A stretch of 16,616 nucleotides of DNA, from contig CAKSIW010000060.1 of NCBI GenBank assembly GCA_934463175.1, positions 1 to 16,616 on the forward strand. The letters are read 5' to 3'. Positions 8,300-15,315 of the stretch are shown here, one piece after another (position 1 is the stretch's first letter; each line of letters opens with the position of its first letter). The notes beneath the pieces are model-generated. The model searched no databases, had not been told where the DNA came from, and worked only from the letters and a program-made list of their open reading frames with translations. The translations under genes were made by a program, and so were the position numbers. Source of the DNA: an uncultured Clostridia bacterium (GTDB lineage: Bacteria > Bacillota > Clostridia > Monoglobales > Monoglobaceae).

Positions 8300-9214
8300 A
8301 TGTCTGCAATGCTTGAATATACGGCAAAATGCTCCGATTCGGGAAAAAGCGTTGAGAAAATACTGAAAAGAGAGTTCGGCGTATCCTCAAAGCTTATGAA
8401 AGAGCTTAAGCTCAGCGGTAAAATTTTTCTGAACGGCACGGTGTGCCGAAGCGTTGATATTGTTTCAGAGGAGGACAGGCTTTGTGCGGATATTTCTGAG
8501 GAATATGATGCGACGGCTGTAATTGTACCGAAAAAAGCTGATTTTGAAGTGCTTTTTGAGGACGACTGTATTTTGGTTATAAACAAGCCCGGCGGAATGG
8601 AAAGTCACCCGAGCCTCGGCAATAATTTCTCGACTCTTGCAAATGCGGTTATGTATTATTGGGAAGAAAAAGGGGAATATCATAATTATCACATTGCAAA
8701 CCGCCTTGACAAGGATACATCGGGACTGTGTGTTGTCGCAAAGAACCGTTATGCACATTCACGGCTTGCGGCTCAGCTTGCGGAAAAAAGCTTCAAGCGG
8801 AAATATACGGCAATTGTACACGGTACATTTTGTCATTCGGAGGGGACGATTGAGCTTCCGATTGCAAGAGACTGTGAGAGTATAATAAAAAGAAGGGTTG
8901 ATCCGGTGTGCGGAAAATATGCAAAAACGGCATATTGTGCGCACGAAATCGGGACAAGCGGCTGCTCAATCGCGGATATTGAACTTATGACCGGCAGAAC
9001 ACATCAGATTCGAGTTCATTTTTCGCACATAAATCATTCTTTGGTAGGAGACTGGCTTTACGGAAACGGTGATAATGAAAGAGAGCTGATCGGCAGACAG
9101 GCTCTCCATGCGGGCTATATGGAGTTCACTCACCCTGTAACATGCGAAAGAATGAGCTTTTCTGCGGATATGCCGGAAGATATGAAAAGGCTGATTGACC
9201 TTTTGAAAATGTAG
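8300..9214 (+). CDS. RluA-family RNA pseudouridine synthase
   Basis: 304-residue enzyme expected to convert uridine to pseudouridine in rRNA or tRNA. An S4-like RNA-binding segment occupies about residues 15-65 (KLSGKIFLNG). The catalytic core carries VINKPGGMESHPS and the signature NRLDKDTSGL, with catalytic Asp137; many family members have His where this has Asn134. Later conserved blocks are RKYTAIVHG, GRTHQIRVHFSHI and GDWLYG. GAGGGTG lies 6 bases before the ATG, overlapping the end of the HAD gene, so the two are tightly coupled. The target base cannot be assigned. The TAG stop (9212-9214) sits inside the first copy of a 22-bp tandem duplication. Confidence 0.93.
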   Translation: MSAMLEYTAKCSDSGKSVEKILKREFGVSSKLMKELKLSGKIFLNGTVCRSVDIVSEEDRLCADISEEYDATAVIVPKKADFEVLFEDDCILVINKPGGMESHPSLGNNFSTLANAVMYYWEEKGEYHNYHIANRLDKDTSGLCVVAKNRYAHSRLAAQLAEKSFKRKYTAIVHGTFCHSEGTIELPIARDCESIIKRRVDPVCGKYAKTAYCAHEIGTSGCSIADIELMTGRTHQIRVHFSHINHSLVGDWLYGNGDNERELIGRQALHAGYMEFTHPVTCERMSFSADMPEDMKRLIDLLKM

Positions 9215-9247
9215 TTTATTGGTGCTGAAAATGTAGTTTATTGGTGC
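9204..9247 (+). repeat. Perfect 22-bp tandem duplication across the RluA stop codon
   Basis: 9204-9225 is repeated without change at 9226-9247. The first copy holds the last codons and TAG stop of the pseudouridine synthase gene. The second lies wholly in the intergenic region. It is probably a recent slippage event. Confidence 0.95.
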
Positions 9248-9295
9248 AAGTATACAAAAAAAATTAAATTTTTTCAACAAAATAGAAAAAAAGTG

Positions 9296-9324
9296 TTGAC
9301 TTATAGAGAAATTTTTAGTATTCT
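9296..9324 (+). promoter_or_regulatory. Strong sigma-A promoter of the HPr gene
   Basis: TTGACT (9296-9301), an exact 17-base spacer, and TATTCT (9319-9324) lie about 50 bases before the HPr ATG. With the terminator downstream this makes HPr a single-gene transcript. I saw no catabolite-response (cre) palindrome here. Confidence 0.85.
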
Positions 9325-9375
9325 ATTAGTATGATGAATTGATTGAGGATTTGATATGACTAAAGGAGCGGTATT

Positions 9376-9636
9376 ATGTTTTTAAAGGAAATTGTAGTCC
9401 AAAATCAGGTGGGGCTTCATGCGAGGCCTGCTACTTTTTTCATCCAGAAGGCTAACGAATATAAATCAAGCGTGTGGATTGAAAAGGACGAAAGAAGAGT
9501 TAATGCCAAAAGTCTTTTGGGGGTACTGTCTCTCGGTATAACAAAAGGAATCAGTATTACGATTATGGCAGAAGGTTCGGACGAGGAAAAGGCGGTTAAT
9601 GACCTGGTGGGACTTATTTCCTCTAATTTTTCATGA
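9376..9636 (+). CDS. ptsH: HPr phosphocarrier protein
   Basis: 86-residue HPr. The phosphotransfer histidine is His15 in GLHARPAT and the regulatory serine is Ser46 in NAKSLLGVLSLGI, both at canonical numbering. It would take phosphate from PEP via Enzyme I at His15 and be phosphorylated at Ser46 by HPr kinase for CcpA-type catabolite control. His15 rules out a Crh-type paralogue. No Enzyme I, HPr kinase or sugar EII gene is seen in the window. AAGGAG lies 7 bases before the ATG. The gene is isolated between its own promoter and terminator. Confidence 0.96.
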   Translation: MFLKEIVVQNQVGLHARPATFFIQKANEYKSSVWIEKDERRVNAKSLLGVLSLGITKGISITIMAEGSDEEKAVNDLVGLISSNFS

Positions 9637-9652
9637 TTTTTTTGCAGTTCCG

Positions 9653-9683
9653 AAAGCCTTACATGAAAATGTAAGGCTTTTTT
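9653..9683 (+). terminator. Rho-independent terminator after HPr
   Basis: A 12-bp perfect stem (9653-9664 with 9669-9680) closes a GAAA tetraloop and runs into six T. It stands 22 bases before the uvrC start, so some read-through into uvrC, or a promoter hidden in this short stretch, would be needed to express uvrC. Confidence 0.93.
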
Positions 9684-9705
9684 CAATAAACGGAGGTGTT
9701 ATTCT

Positions 9706-11571
9706 GTGTCCGATATAAAGAAAAAAATATCAGGCTTGCCGCTGTGTCCCGGTGTGTATATCATGAAGGACAAGGAAGGAAAGGTTATTTATGTCGGGAA
9801 AAGCAAGCTTCTTAAAAACCGTGTGAGCCAATATTTTCAAAGCTCGAAGAATCATTCGGCAAAAACACGCTCAATGGTTGAACATATAGCGGATTTTGAC
9901 TATATAATCACCGATACGGAGGCGGAGGCTCTTGCTCTTGAATGTAATCTGATTAAAAAGCACAGACCGAAATATAACATTTTGCTTAAAGATGACAAGC
10001 AGTATCCATATATAAAGATAACAACCACAGAAGATTTTCCGCGTATTTTTATGACCCGTCAGCTGAAAAAGGACGGAAACCGCTATTTCGGACCTTATAT
10101 GTCCGCGTTCACCGTCAGAGAGGCACTGGAAGATATAAGAAGAATTTTTAAAATACGCAGCTGCACAAAAAAAATATCCGAAAACGGTCCGTACAGCCGT
10201 CCGTGTCTTTATTATCATATAGGACGTTGCAGTGCTCCGTGCGGCGGAAAAATCAGCAAAGAGGACTATGGCGAGGCAGTGAAGCATATTGAAAACGTTC
10301 TCGGAGGAAACTATAAGCCGATTGCCGATGAACTGACAAAGAAAATGCTTGCTGCGTCGGAAGCACTTGAGTTTGAAAAAGCTGCTCTGTACCGTGACAA
10401 GCTTGAAGGAATTAAAAACCTTGCGGAAAAACAAAAGATTTCGTCTGCGGAAGGCGGAAGCAGAGATATAATCGGAATATATAACGAAGGTGCCGAGTAT
10501 TGCATACAAGTTTTTTATTATCGCGGCGGAAAAGCTGTAGGGGCAGAACACTTTACACTTGAAAGCAGTGAAAATGACAGTTCGTTTGTTCTTGAAGAAA
10601 CCGTAAAGCAATTTTACTTTACAGCAATTGAAATACCGCGTGAAATACTGCTTTCAGAGGAAATTGAAGATTCGGAAGGTATTGCAGAATGGCTTTCTCA
10701 AAAAAGCGGACATAAGGTTTCAATCGCTGTTCCGAAACGCGGTGAGAAAAAACAGGTCACCGACATGGTGGTGAAGAATGCAAAGGAGCTGCTGTATAAA
10801 AAACGTTTTCTTCAGAACAAATCCGAAAAACGGCAGAATGAGATTATTTCGCAGCTGACAAAGCTGTTGAATCTGCCTGCTGCGCCGTTCAGAATTGAAA
10901 GCTATGATATATCAAACATATCGGGTGCAAATTCCGTCGGGGTTCAGATTGTATACGTTAACGCAATTCCGCAAAAAAGTCTGTATCGTAAATATAACAT
11001 AAAAAATGTTGAAGGTGCAAATGATTACGAAAGCACAACTGAGGTCATATTCAGACGCATAAACGAGGGGTACAGAGAAGAGGATTTAATAAAGGAAGGC
11101 AAGCTTGAGGAAAAGGACGCAAAATTTCTGCCCTTTCCCGATTTAATTCTGCTTGACGGCGGAAAAGGACATGTGTCGGCTGTCAGACAGCTTTTCGACA
11201 CGATGGGGGAGGAAATACCGGTATACGGACTGGTTAAAGATGATTCTCACAGAACACGCGGAATATGTGATGAAAACGGCGAGTTTCCGATTTCACACAA
11301 ATCTGATTTGTTCAAATTTCTTTCATGTATGCAGGACGAGGTTCACCGCTTTGCAATATCCGCACACAGAAAAAAGCATATTTCAAAAAGCATCAGATCG
11401 GAGCTTGAAAACATAAACGGTGTCGGCGAAGAAACCGCGAAAAAGCTTCTGAAACGTTTTTTAAGTGTCAAGGGAATAAAAAATGCAGGTCTTGAAGAGC
11501 TTACACTTGTGACAAACAAGAGAACTGCGGAAAATATATATGAATATTTTCACGGAAAAGAACAGGAGTGA
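9706..11571 (+). CDS. uvrC: Excinuclease ABC subunit C
   Basis: Nucleotide excision repair nuclease, 621 residues, near the usual length. An N-terminal GIY-YIG domain shows GVY (16-18), YVG (29-31), Arg39 and the catalytic Glu in ALECNLI (79). Four cysteines at 153, 167, 175 and 179 match the UvrC cluster-ligand pattern. The UVR motif FEKAALYRDKLEGI (about 223-236) contacts UvrB. The RNase H-like second nuclease core includes LILLDGGKGH, and a helix-hairpin-helix tail follows (INGVGEETAKKLL). The GTG start is supported by GGAGGTG 7 bases upstream and by the fixed distance to the GIY motif. It makes both incisions around UvrB-bound lesions. Its stop lies just before the next gene's start. Confidence 0.98.
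   Translation: MSDIKKKISGLPLCPGVYIMKDKEGKVIYVGKSKLLKNRVSQYFQSSKNHSAKTRSMVEHIADFDYIITDTEAEALALECNLIKKHRPKYNILLKDDKQYPYIKITTTEDFPRIFMTRQLKKDGNRYFGPYMSAFTVREALEDIRRIFKIRSCTKKISENGPYSRPCLYYHIGRCSAPCGGKISKEDYGEAVKHIENVLGGNYKPIADELTKKMLAASEALEFEKAALYRDKLEGIKNLAEKQKISSAEGGSRDIIGIYNEGAEYCIQVFYYRGGKAVGAEHFTLESSENDSSFVLEETVKQFYFTAIEIPREILLSEEIEDSEGIAEWLSQKSGHKVSIAVPKRGEKKQVTDMVVKNAKELLYKKRFLQNKSEKRQNEIISQLTKLLNLPAAPFRIESYDISNISGANSVGVQIVYVNAIPQKSLYRKYNIKNVEGANDYESTTEVIFRRINEGYREEDLIKEGKLEEKDAKFLPFPDLILLDGGKGHVSAVRQLFDTMGEEIPVYGLVKDDSHRTRGICDENGEFPISHKSDLFKFLSCMQDEVHRFAISAHRKKHISKSIRSELENINGVGEETAKKLLKRFLSVKGIKNAGLEELTLVTNKRTAENIYEYFHGKEQE
11564..11568 (+). promoter_or_regulatory. Ribosome-binding site inside the end of uvrC
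   Basis: AGGAG within the last uvrC codons lies 8 bases before the GTG at 11577. It favours that start over the in-frame GTG at 11568, which would overlap the site itself. Confidence 0.7.
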
Positions 11572-11576
11572 TATGT

Positions 11577-12275
11577 GTGGGCGTAATTATTGACAAAAAT
11601 GCCGATGAGGCAATTTTAAACGAGCTTGAAGGACGCGGAGCTTTCATATGCCGTTCGTTTGAAATGAAAAGCCTGCCGCAGCCCGTGAACACGCACCCTG
11701 ATATGCAAATTCATTTTGCAAGCCGCACTCTTGCCTTTGCGGCACCGTCAGCATTTGAGCATTACAGAACGCTTTTGCCCGACAGTGTCAGGCTGATATG
11801 CGGTGCCGCTGACCCCGGCAGCACATATCCGTATGACTGTGCATATAATATTGCAAGGGTCGGAAATAGAATTATCGGAAATTTTAAGTATACCGATTCC
11901 GAACTGCTGAATTATTACTCAAATTTAAATTATACGTTTATTGATGTGAAACAGGGGTATACTAAGTGTAATCTCTGCACGGTTGATGACAGCTCCGCAA
12001 TAACGGAGGACGAGGGGATTTTCAGAAAACTGACTGCGGCAGGGGTTGACGTTTTGAAGCTGCCTGCCGGAGAAATTGAGCTATGCGGCTTTGACCATGG
12101 GTTTATCGGCGGCGCATCGGGTTTTTTATCCGAAAATACACTTGCTTTTTTTGGCGACTTCTCAAAAAACTCTTATTATGAAAAACTGAAAAAATTTGTT
12201 TTGTCGAAAAAGGTTGACATAATATTTTTATCGTCAACAAAACCTGCGGATTACGGAAGCTTGCTGTATTTTTGA
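11577..12275 (+). CDS. DUF6873-type protein (GME-fold, function unknown)
   Basis: 232 residues from the chosen GTG. I recognise the pattern of the clostridial DUF6873 family, described as having a guanidino-modifying-enzyme fold. The conserved blocks are THPDMQI (39-45), YPYDCAYNIARVGNRIIGN (about 84-102), IDVKQGYTKCNLC (122-134), ITEDEGI (142-148) and the signature GFDHGFIGGASG (171-182). These recall amidinotransferase and arginine deiminase motifs (HPD, GxDH), but no C-terminal active-site Cys is visible. The catalytic role is therefore unproven, and Cys131 and Cys134 are the notable cysteines. It has no signal peptide or membrane segment. It sits 5 bases after the uvrC stop, so it is cotranscribed, and a 36-base gap leads to the YtxC-like gene. 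Confidence 0.72.
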   Translation: MGVIIDKNADEAILNELEGRGAFICRSFEMKSLPQPVNTHPDMQIHFASRTLAFAAPSAFEHYRTLLPDSVRLICGAADPGSTYPYDCAYNIARVGNRIIGNFKYTDSELLNYYSNLNYTFIDVKQGYTKCNLCTVDDSSAITEDEGIFRKLTAAGVDVLKLPAGEIELCGFDHGFIGGASGFLSENTLAFFGDFSKNSYYEKLKKFVLSKKVDIIFLSSTKPADYGSLLYF

Positions 12276-12311
12276 GGACTGTTACATATTTCGTGCTGAG
12301 GGGTGAAGTGA

Positions 12312-13145
12312 TTGAAAAACAGTCTGAGCATTGTTTCAAGCGTTGACACGGAAGAAATGTGCAGAAATATTGTATCCATAATAAGCCCGGAAAATGTGGA
12401 AATGCTGTATTCGGATAAAAGGGACGGCAAAAGATATTTTCTTGATATAACATCAAATGAACCGATTCCGCACAGCGGAATCGTGGATTATATAAGCGGC
12501 TGGATTATAAATAACTATGAGCTTAGAATAATGGAGGAGCTGTTTGATGAGTTTTTCAATGAACTTGAGAGCGCAGAGCGCACCGGAATAATTCTCTCGG
12601 CAAAAGAAAAAATCAGTGACAGTGACAGAGCGTATAACCGTTCGCTTATCGGGCGAAAGCTTTCGGCATACTTATACAGCGAAGGCGTTCTGTCTATAGA
12701 CGGATTTGTGCGTTTCAGGCTGAACGAATACAGACGGGAGCTTGAATTTTTGCTGATTGACGCCGCAGATGAGTTTTTTTGCGTGAAAGAATATGATGAG
12801 TTTGTCGGATTGATGGCAGAGTATGTTGAAACGCAGATGCCGCTAATTGAGCTGATACACATAATACCTCAAGGCGATGGCAGCTTCAAGTTATATGATT
12901 TTCGCAAGCTGAGAATTAAGATTGAGTATGAAGGAACTCTTCATGGATTTACAGATGATGCGATGTCCGAAGAAGACAGATTGGTTGGAATTTTGCTTAC
13001 GCTGACGCCGCGAAGAATTATCTGGCACGGTGTTGAGCTTTCGGAGTGCCGCAATCTTTTAATGACCCTCAGACAGATTTTCGGAAAGCGTTTCAGTATA
13101 TGCCGCGGTTGTGAGCTTTGCGGCGGAAATAGCGGAAATAATTGA
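12312..13145 (+). CDS. ytxC: YtxC-like sporulation-lineage protein
   Basis: 277-residue soluble protein resembling YtxC, a family found in spore-forming Firmicutes. The supporting feature is the C-terminus: LTPRRIIWHGVE, then LRQIFGKRFSICRGCELC, with Cys264, Cys267 and Cys270 in CxxCxxC spacing that could hold a metal. The central region is helical and acidic. No catalytic motif or membrane segment is visible. It starts with TTG, supported by GAGGGGTGA 6-9 bases upstream. No exact role is known for YtxC. The gene is last in the uvrC unit and is followed directly by a terminator. Confidence 0.68.
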   Translation: MKNSLSIVSSVDTEEMCRNIVSIISPENVEMLYSDKRDGKRYFLDITSNEPIPHSGIVDYISGWIINNYELRIMEELFDEFFNELESAERTGIILSAKEKISDSDRAYNRSLIGRKLSAYLYSEGVLSIDGFVRFRLNEYRRELEFLLIDAADEFFCVKEYDEFVGLMAEYVETQMPLIELIHIIPQGDGSFKLYDFRKLRIKIEYEGTLHGFTDDAMSEEDRLVGILLTLTPRRIIWHGVELSECRNLLMTLRQIFGKRFSICRGCELCGGNSGNN

Positions 13146-13176
13146 GAAAACGGTGCGAAATCCGTTTTCTTTTTTT
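13145..13176 (+). terminator. Rho-independent terminator of the uvrC unit
   Basis: A 9-bp perfect stem (13145-13153 with 13162-13170) closes an 8-base loop and is followed by six T. It starts at the last base of the YtxC-like stop codon. Confidence 0.92.
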
Positions 13177-13185
13177 AAAAAAGTA

Positions 13186-13214
13186 TTGCATTTACGTGAG
13201 AAGTATGATATAAT
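13186..13214 (+). promoter_or_regulatory. Strong extended -10 promoter of the recombinase gene
   Basis: TTGCAT (13186-13191), a 17-base spacer, and TATAAT (13209-13214) preceded by TG at 13206-13207 (extended -10). Transcription should begin near 13221, giving a leader of about 54 bases that holds the inverted repeat listed next. Confidence 0.88.
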
Positions 13215-13226
13215 TTAAATATAGAT

Positions 13227-13256
13227 AATTGCACAAAATAAAAATTTTGTGCAATT
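13227..13256 (+). promoter_or_regulatory. Perfect 13-bp inverted repeat in the recombinase leader
   Basis: 13227-13239 pairs with 13244-13256 without mismatch around the loop AAAA. It begins a few bases after the predicted transcription start and ends just before the GAGAGGGGG ribosome site. No T run follows, so it is not an intrinsic terminator. It may be an operator or a 5' mRNA hairpin. Confidence 0.8.
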
Positions 13257-13274
13257 GAGAGGGGGAAGTTTTTT

Positions 13275-14243
13275 ATGAGCAGACATATTGAAGCTCCTGA
13301 GCCTTTGGCGGCGTTTCTTATATATATTGAGAGCATTCAGGGAAAATCTCCGAAAACCGCTGATGAATATTTCTATGACCTCAGAACGTTCTACAAGTTT
13401 TTAAAGATTAAATTTGATAATGCTGATGATGATTTTGATGAAATTGATATTGCTGACGTTGACATGTCATACATAAAAAAAGTTGATTTGAACCTAATTT
13501 ATGAATATATGAACTTCCTGAATCGTGTCAGACAAAACACTCCGCGTTCGCGTGCGCGAAAAATTGCCTCGCTGCGCTCATACTTCAAATATCTTCACTC
13601 CAAGGCAAAGCTCCTTGAAGTCAATCCCACGGCAGAGCTTGAAACAATTAAAATCGGTAAAACGCTTCCTGTATATTTTACTCTTGAGGACAGCCTTGCA
13701 CTTCTTGGCGGAATTGAAGGAAAAAATGCAGAGCGTGACTATTGCATAATAACATTGTTTCTGAATTGCGGAATGCGTCTTTCGGAGCTTGTAGGAATCA
13801 ATACAACCGATATACGCGGTGACAGGCTGACCGTTGTCGGCAAAGGCAACAAGGAACGCACAATTTACCTTAATGCCGCATGCCTGGAGGCGATTTCCGC
13901 ATATATGCCGGTGAGAAACGCAATGACTCCGACCGCCTCAGACAAAAATGCGTTGTTTTTATCCTCGCGGAATCAGCGCATAAGCCGCAGGTCTGTGCAG
14001 CATTTGGTTGAAATGAATGTCAAAAAGCTTGGTCTTGACCCCCGCAAATTCACAACACACAAGCTGCGGCACACTGCCGCAACCCTCATGTATCAGGCAG
14101 GTGTGGACATCAGGGCACTTCAGGAAATTCTCGGTCACGAACAGCTTTCAACAACAGAAATATATACTCATGTCAGCAACAAACAGCTGAAAGACGCTGT
14201 CTCCTCCAACCCTCTCGCAAATGTAAAAAAATCCAAAAATTAA
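13275..14243 (+). CDS. Tyrosine recombinase, XerC/XerD type
   Basis: 322-residue site-specific recombinase with a complete catalytic set: Arg168 (NCGMRLSEL), Lys190 (VVGKGNKER), His262-Arg265 (HKLR), His288 (LGHEQLS) and nucleophile Tyr297 (TEIYTHV). The N-terminal SAM-like DNA-binding domain (about 10-110) carries an acidic insert (DNADDDFDEIDIADVD, 48-63), longer than in standard XerC/D. Length and motif spacing fit chromosomal Xer proteins, which resolve chromosome dimers at dif. No phage genes, attachment-site pair or integron array stand beside it, which argues against a mobile-element integrase. XerC or XerD identity cannot be fixed. It is monocistronic, with its own strong promoter. 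Confidence 0.92.
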   Translation: MSRHIEAPEPLAAFLIYIESIQGKSPKTADEYFYDLRTFYKFLKIKFDNADDDFDEIDIADVDMSYIKKVDLNLIYEYMNFLNRVRQNTPRSRARKIASLRSYFKYLHSKAKLLEVNPTAELETIKIGKTLPVYFTLEDSLALLGGIEGKNAERDYCIITLFLNCGMRLSELVGINTTDIRGDRLTVVGKGNKERTIYLNAACLEAISAYMPVRNAMTPTASDKNALFLSSRNQRISRRSVQHLVEMNVKKLGLDPRKFTTHKLRHTAATLMYQAGVDIRALQEILGHEQLSTTEIYTHVSNKQLKDAVSSNPLANVKKSKN

Positions 14244-14260
14244 CCATAATAATATTATGT

Positions 14261-14290
14261 AAACCAAAAAGAATTATTCTTTTTGGTTTT
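14261..14290. terminator. Hairpin between convergent recombinase and ldh genes
   Basis: A perfect 13-bp stem (14261-14273 with 14277-14289) surrounds TTA in the 52-base gap between two converging genes. The plus-strand arm itself is T-rich and followed by T; the minus strand has a short TTT tail. It probably terminates the recombinase transcript and may also stop ldh. Confidence 0.75.
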
Positions 14291-14295
14291 ATCCG

Positions 14296-15243
14296 TTAAT
14301 AGCCTATTTCTGCCGCAAGTGATTTCAATTTATCGGCTGAAGCCCTTAAATCATTAATTTCACTGTCACTGAAATTGATTTCAAGAATTTTGTCAGCACC
14401 TTCGCTTGAAACGATTGTCGGCACAGAAAGACACATTCCGTCAATTCCGTATTCACCTTCAAGCAGACTTGAAACCGTCAGAATTGATTTTTCATTTCCG
14501 ATTATTGACTCGGCAATTCTTTTCACAGCAAGAGCAATTGCATAAAATGTTGCGCCTTTTTTTGCAATGATTTCATATGCCGAATTTTTTGCTGTTTCAT
14601 AAAACTGCTGTTTTCCCATATTATCTGCATCACAAACACCGCTGAAGCTGCAAAAATCGTTTATATCCATTCCGGCAACCGACGTTGTGCTCCATGCTGC
14701 GACCTCAGAGTCGCCATGCTCACCAATAATATATGTGTGAACATTTCTGACATCAACATTTGTATATTCGCCAAGCAGATATTTCAGTCTTGACGTGTCA
14801 AGAACCGTTCCCGAGCCGAGAACGTGGTTTTTTGAGAAACCTGATATTTTACAGGTTATATAGGTCAGAATATCAACGGGATTTGTGACAATCATCAGGA
14901 TTGTGTCGTCGTGGCAATATTTCAGAACACTTTCAACAATGCTTTCAAATATTTTTGCATTGCGCCGCAAAAGGTCGGTTCGTTTTTCTCCCGGATTCTG
15001 CGGCGCACCTGCGGTTATTATGACCATGTCAGAGCCTTTTATGTCCGGATAGTCGCCTGCGGTTATCTTAACGGGACTGACAAAGCTTATGCCGTGATTC
15101 ATGTCAAGTGCATCGCCCTCCGCCTTGTCGCGATTCAGGTCAATTAAGACAATTTCCGAAACGAGTCCGCTCAGCATAAGCGTATATGCTGTGGTTGAGC
15201 CGACAGCCCCCGCGCCTATTATTGAAATTTTTCCTTTAAACAT
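14296..15243 (-). CDS. ldh: L-lactate dehydrogenase
   Basis: 315-residue NAD-dependent enzyme reducing pyruvate to L-lactate, regenerating NAD+ in fermentation. The N-terminal Rossmann motif IIGAGAVGS is at 8-16. The specificity residue in AGAPQNPGEKR is Gln82, typical of lactate rather than malate dehydrogenase, with Arg88 on the mobile loop. The Asp149/Arg152 pair is in VLDTSR and the catalytic His176 in IGEHGDSE. The chosen ATG has GGAGG about 10 bases upstream and puts the nucleotide fold at the N-terminus. An in-frame ATG at 15312 would add 23 residues and has no good ribosome site. The gene lies 72 bases after galK on the same strand, with no promoter I can support between them. Its ribosome site is inside a long hairpin. 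Confidence 0.95.
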   Translation of the reverse strand: MFKGKISIIGAGAVGSTTAYTLMLSGLVSEIVLIDLNRDKAEGDALDMNHGISFVSPVKITAGDYPDIKGSDMVIITAGAPQNPGEKRTDLLRRNAKIFESIVESVLKYCHDDTILMIVTNPVDILTYITCKISGFSKNHVLGSGTVLDTSRLKYLLGEYTNVDVRNVHTYIIGEHGDSEVAAWSTTSVAGMDINDFCSFSGVCDADNMGKQQFYETAKNSAYEIIAKKGATFYAIALAVKRIAESIIGNEKSILTVSSLLEGEYGIDGMCLSVPTIVSSEGADKILEINFSDSEINDLRASADKLKSLAAEIGY

Positions 15244-15250
15244 ATAAAAA

Positions 15251-15299
15251 TATCCTCCGAACAAAATTTTATATTTTATATTATTTTGTTCAAAGGATA
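15251..15299 (-). promoter_or_regulatory. Leader hairpin that buries the ldh ribosome-binding site
   Basis: In the minus-strand transcript the segment from 15299 to 15251 folds into a 17-bp continuous stem with two G-U pairs and a 15-base A/T loop. The 3' arm ends GGAGGATA, so the whole Shine-Dalgarno sequence of ldh is paired. The inner 9 bp (GAACAAAAT with ATTTTGTTC) are perfect. Confidence 0.75.
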
Positions 15300-15315
15300 T
15301 TAAATTATTCATGCC

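Noticed and set aside
9250..9285. A/T-rich self-complementary stretch after the pseudouridine synthase as a terminator
   Set aside because: Only A-T pairs with an imprecise stem. It is expected by chance in such a stretch, so I cannot support a terminator.
9637..9705. SOS (LexA) box before uvrC
   Set aside because: No GAAC-N4-GTTC palindrome is present; GTTCCGAA is in the wrong orientation.
13275..14243. Phage or mobile-element integrase
   Set aside because: There are no excisionase, phage genes, tRNA target or direct-repeat ends nearby, and the length and motifs fit a chromosomal Xer protein.
15244..15312. Longer LDH start at 15312
   Set aside because: It adds 23 residues coded by the hairpin in front of the Rossmann fold and lacks a nearby ribosome site, whereas the ATG at 15243 has GGAGG. 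It is kept only as a note in the hairpin finding.
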